Assembly: GCA_028280915.1 (NCBI GenBank)
Contig: JANQKX010000341.1
Location: 1 to 5,789 of the forward strand
Origin: Kiloniellaceae bacterium
GTDB taxonomy: Bacteria > Pseudomonadota > Alphaproteobacteria > Kiloniellales > Kiloniellaceae
Length of the DNA stretch: 5,789 nucleotides
Reading direction: 5' to 3'
Below, piece after piece: positions 5,315-5,789 of this stretch; the stretch's first letter is position 1; each line of letters opens with the position of its first letter. The notes below the pieces were generated by a model, which was not told where the DNA came from, did no database searches, and saw only the letters and a program-made list of their open reading frames with translations. A program made the position numbers and the translations under genes.

Positions 5315-5789
5315 TCAGGTGACTTGCCAGGTGGTGGGCCCGTGCAGCAGTTGTTCCAGGTTGCGCGGTCCGGTCTTGCCGGTCTGGGCCTTGGCCGCCG
5401 CCTGCCGCTCCCGGGCCACCTCGGCCTCGTAGGTGTCGCGCGGCTGACAGTAGATCACCCCCATGGCCACGGGGAAGTGAGGCGGCTCCAGCGCCACCAG
5501 CATGTTGGCCAGGACCGGATCTTGCTCATCATGCACGAGCAGGCTGCCGGCGGACGCCGGTTCGGCCGCCAGGTCCACCACCTCCAAGCGCAAGCTGCCC
5601 GGCTTCAAGCGCAAACCCCGGTCTTTGTTCCTGCCGAAGATTAGCGGCTCGCCGTGCACCAGGTGAAGCTGCGCGTCATCGGCCACCGAGCGGTCGGTAA
5701 AGCCGGCAAAAACGTCGGGATTGTAGACGATACAGTTTTGGAAAATCTCCACCAGCGCCGTCCCCCGGTGGGCCCTGGCCTGCTTCAGG
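5315..5789 (-). CDS. korB: 2-oxoacid:ferredoxin oxidoreductase beta subunit (KorB-like), C-terminal part (5' end beyond right edge)
   Basis: The last 157 residues are present and the frame enters from the right edge as LKQARAHRGTALVEIFQNC. The segments VEIFQNCIVYN, FTDRSV and LHLVHGEPLIFGRNKDRGLRL are typical of the beta subunit of 2-oxoglutarate:ferredoxin oxidoreductase. This enzyme cleaves 2-oxoglutarate with CoA, thiamine diphosphate and iron-sulfur clusters, yielding succinyl-CoA and reduced ferredoxin, usually with a KorA partner. The Cys in FQNC corresponds by position to the cysteine that completes the [4Fe-4S] site in this family, an assignment made from memory. The thiamine diphosphate fold and the other cluster cysteines lie outside the window. 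A long C-terminal part with FPVAMGVIYC, an Ala/Arg/Glu-rich helix and PRNLEQLLHGPTTW ends the protein. The substrate (2-oxoglutarate rather than another 2-oxoacid) is inferred from motif style. Confidence 0.88.
   Translation of the reverse strand, partial: LKQARAHRGTALVEIFQNCIVYNPDVFAGFTDRSVADDAQLHLVHGEPLIFGRNKDRGLRLKPGSLRLEVVDLAAEPASAGSLLVHDEQDPVLANMLVALEPPHFPVAMGVIYCQPRDTYEAEVARERQAAAKAQTGKTGPRNLEQLLHGPTTWQVT

Overview
The window reads as a GC-rich proteobacterial chromosome segment, most likely alphaproteobacterial and perhaps Rhodospirillales-like. That placement is an inference from three things. The malonate-CoA ligase resembles the Rhizobium-type MatB as I remember it. There is a YcgN-type cysteine-cluster protein. 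There is also a KorB-type 2-oxoacid:ferredoxin oxidoreductase subunit. No phage, plasmid, CRISPR, tRNA or rRNA signal is visible.

Layout. Positions 1-432 (minus) hold the N-terminal 144 residues of a YcgN/UPF0260-family cysteine-cluster protein, cut by the left edge. Positions 583-1125 (minus) encode a 180-residue exported, very basic Gly/Tyr/His/Lys-rich repeat protein behind a strong Shine-Dalgarno, with a possible terminator hairpin downstream. Positions 1126-1484 are a gene-free divergent control region with T-tracts spaced about 20 bp apart. Positions 1485-3017 (plus) encode malonate-CoA ligase (matB). Positions 3028-3279 (minus) encode a small XRE-type DNA-binding protein convergent with matB. 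Positions 3280-3712 are a second gene-free region. Part of it is two-thirds AT, and it carries inverted and direct repeats that look like the ends of a decayed or miniature mobile element. Its last bases hold a near-perfect HutC-type operator that touches the hutH ribosome binding site. Positions 3713-5296 (plus) encode histidine ammonia-lyase (hutH). Positions 5315-5789 (minus) hold the C-terminal 157 residues of a KorB-like subunit, cut by the right edge.

How the genes relate. The genes are mostly single units rather than one operon. MatB makes malonyl-CoA from free malonate but has no matA or matC partner in view. HutH opens histidine breakdown towards glutamate but has no hutU, hutI or hutC in view. 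Its operator suggests a HutC (GntR family) repressor encoded elsewhere that responds to urocanate. KorB would handle 2-oxoglutarate, the next metabolite after glutamate, but it is convergent with hutH and the link may be coincidental.

I see no clearly new multi-gene system. The least explained items are the Gly/Tyr/His repeat protein, the repeat-bearing intergenic region at 3332-3623, and the phased T-tract region upstream of matB.
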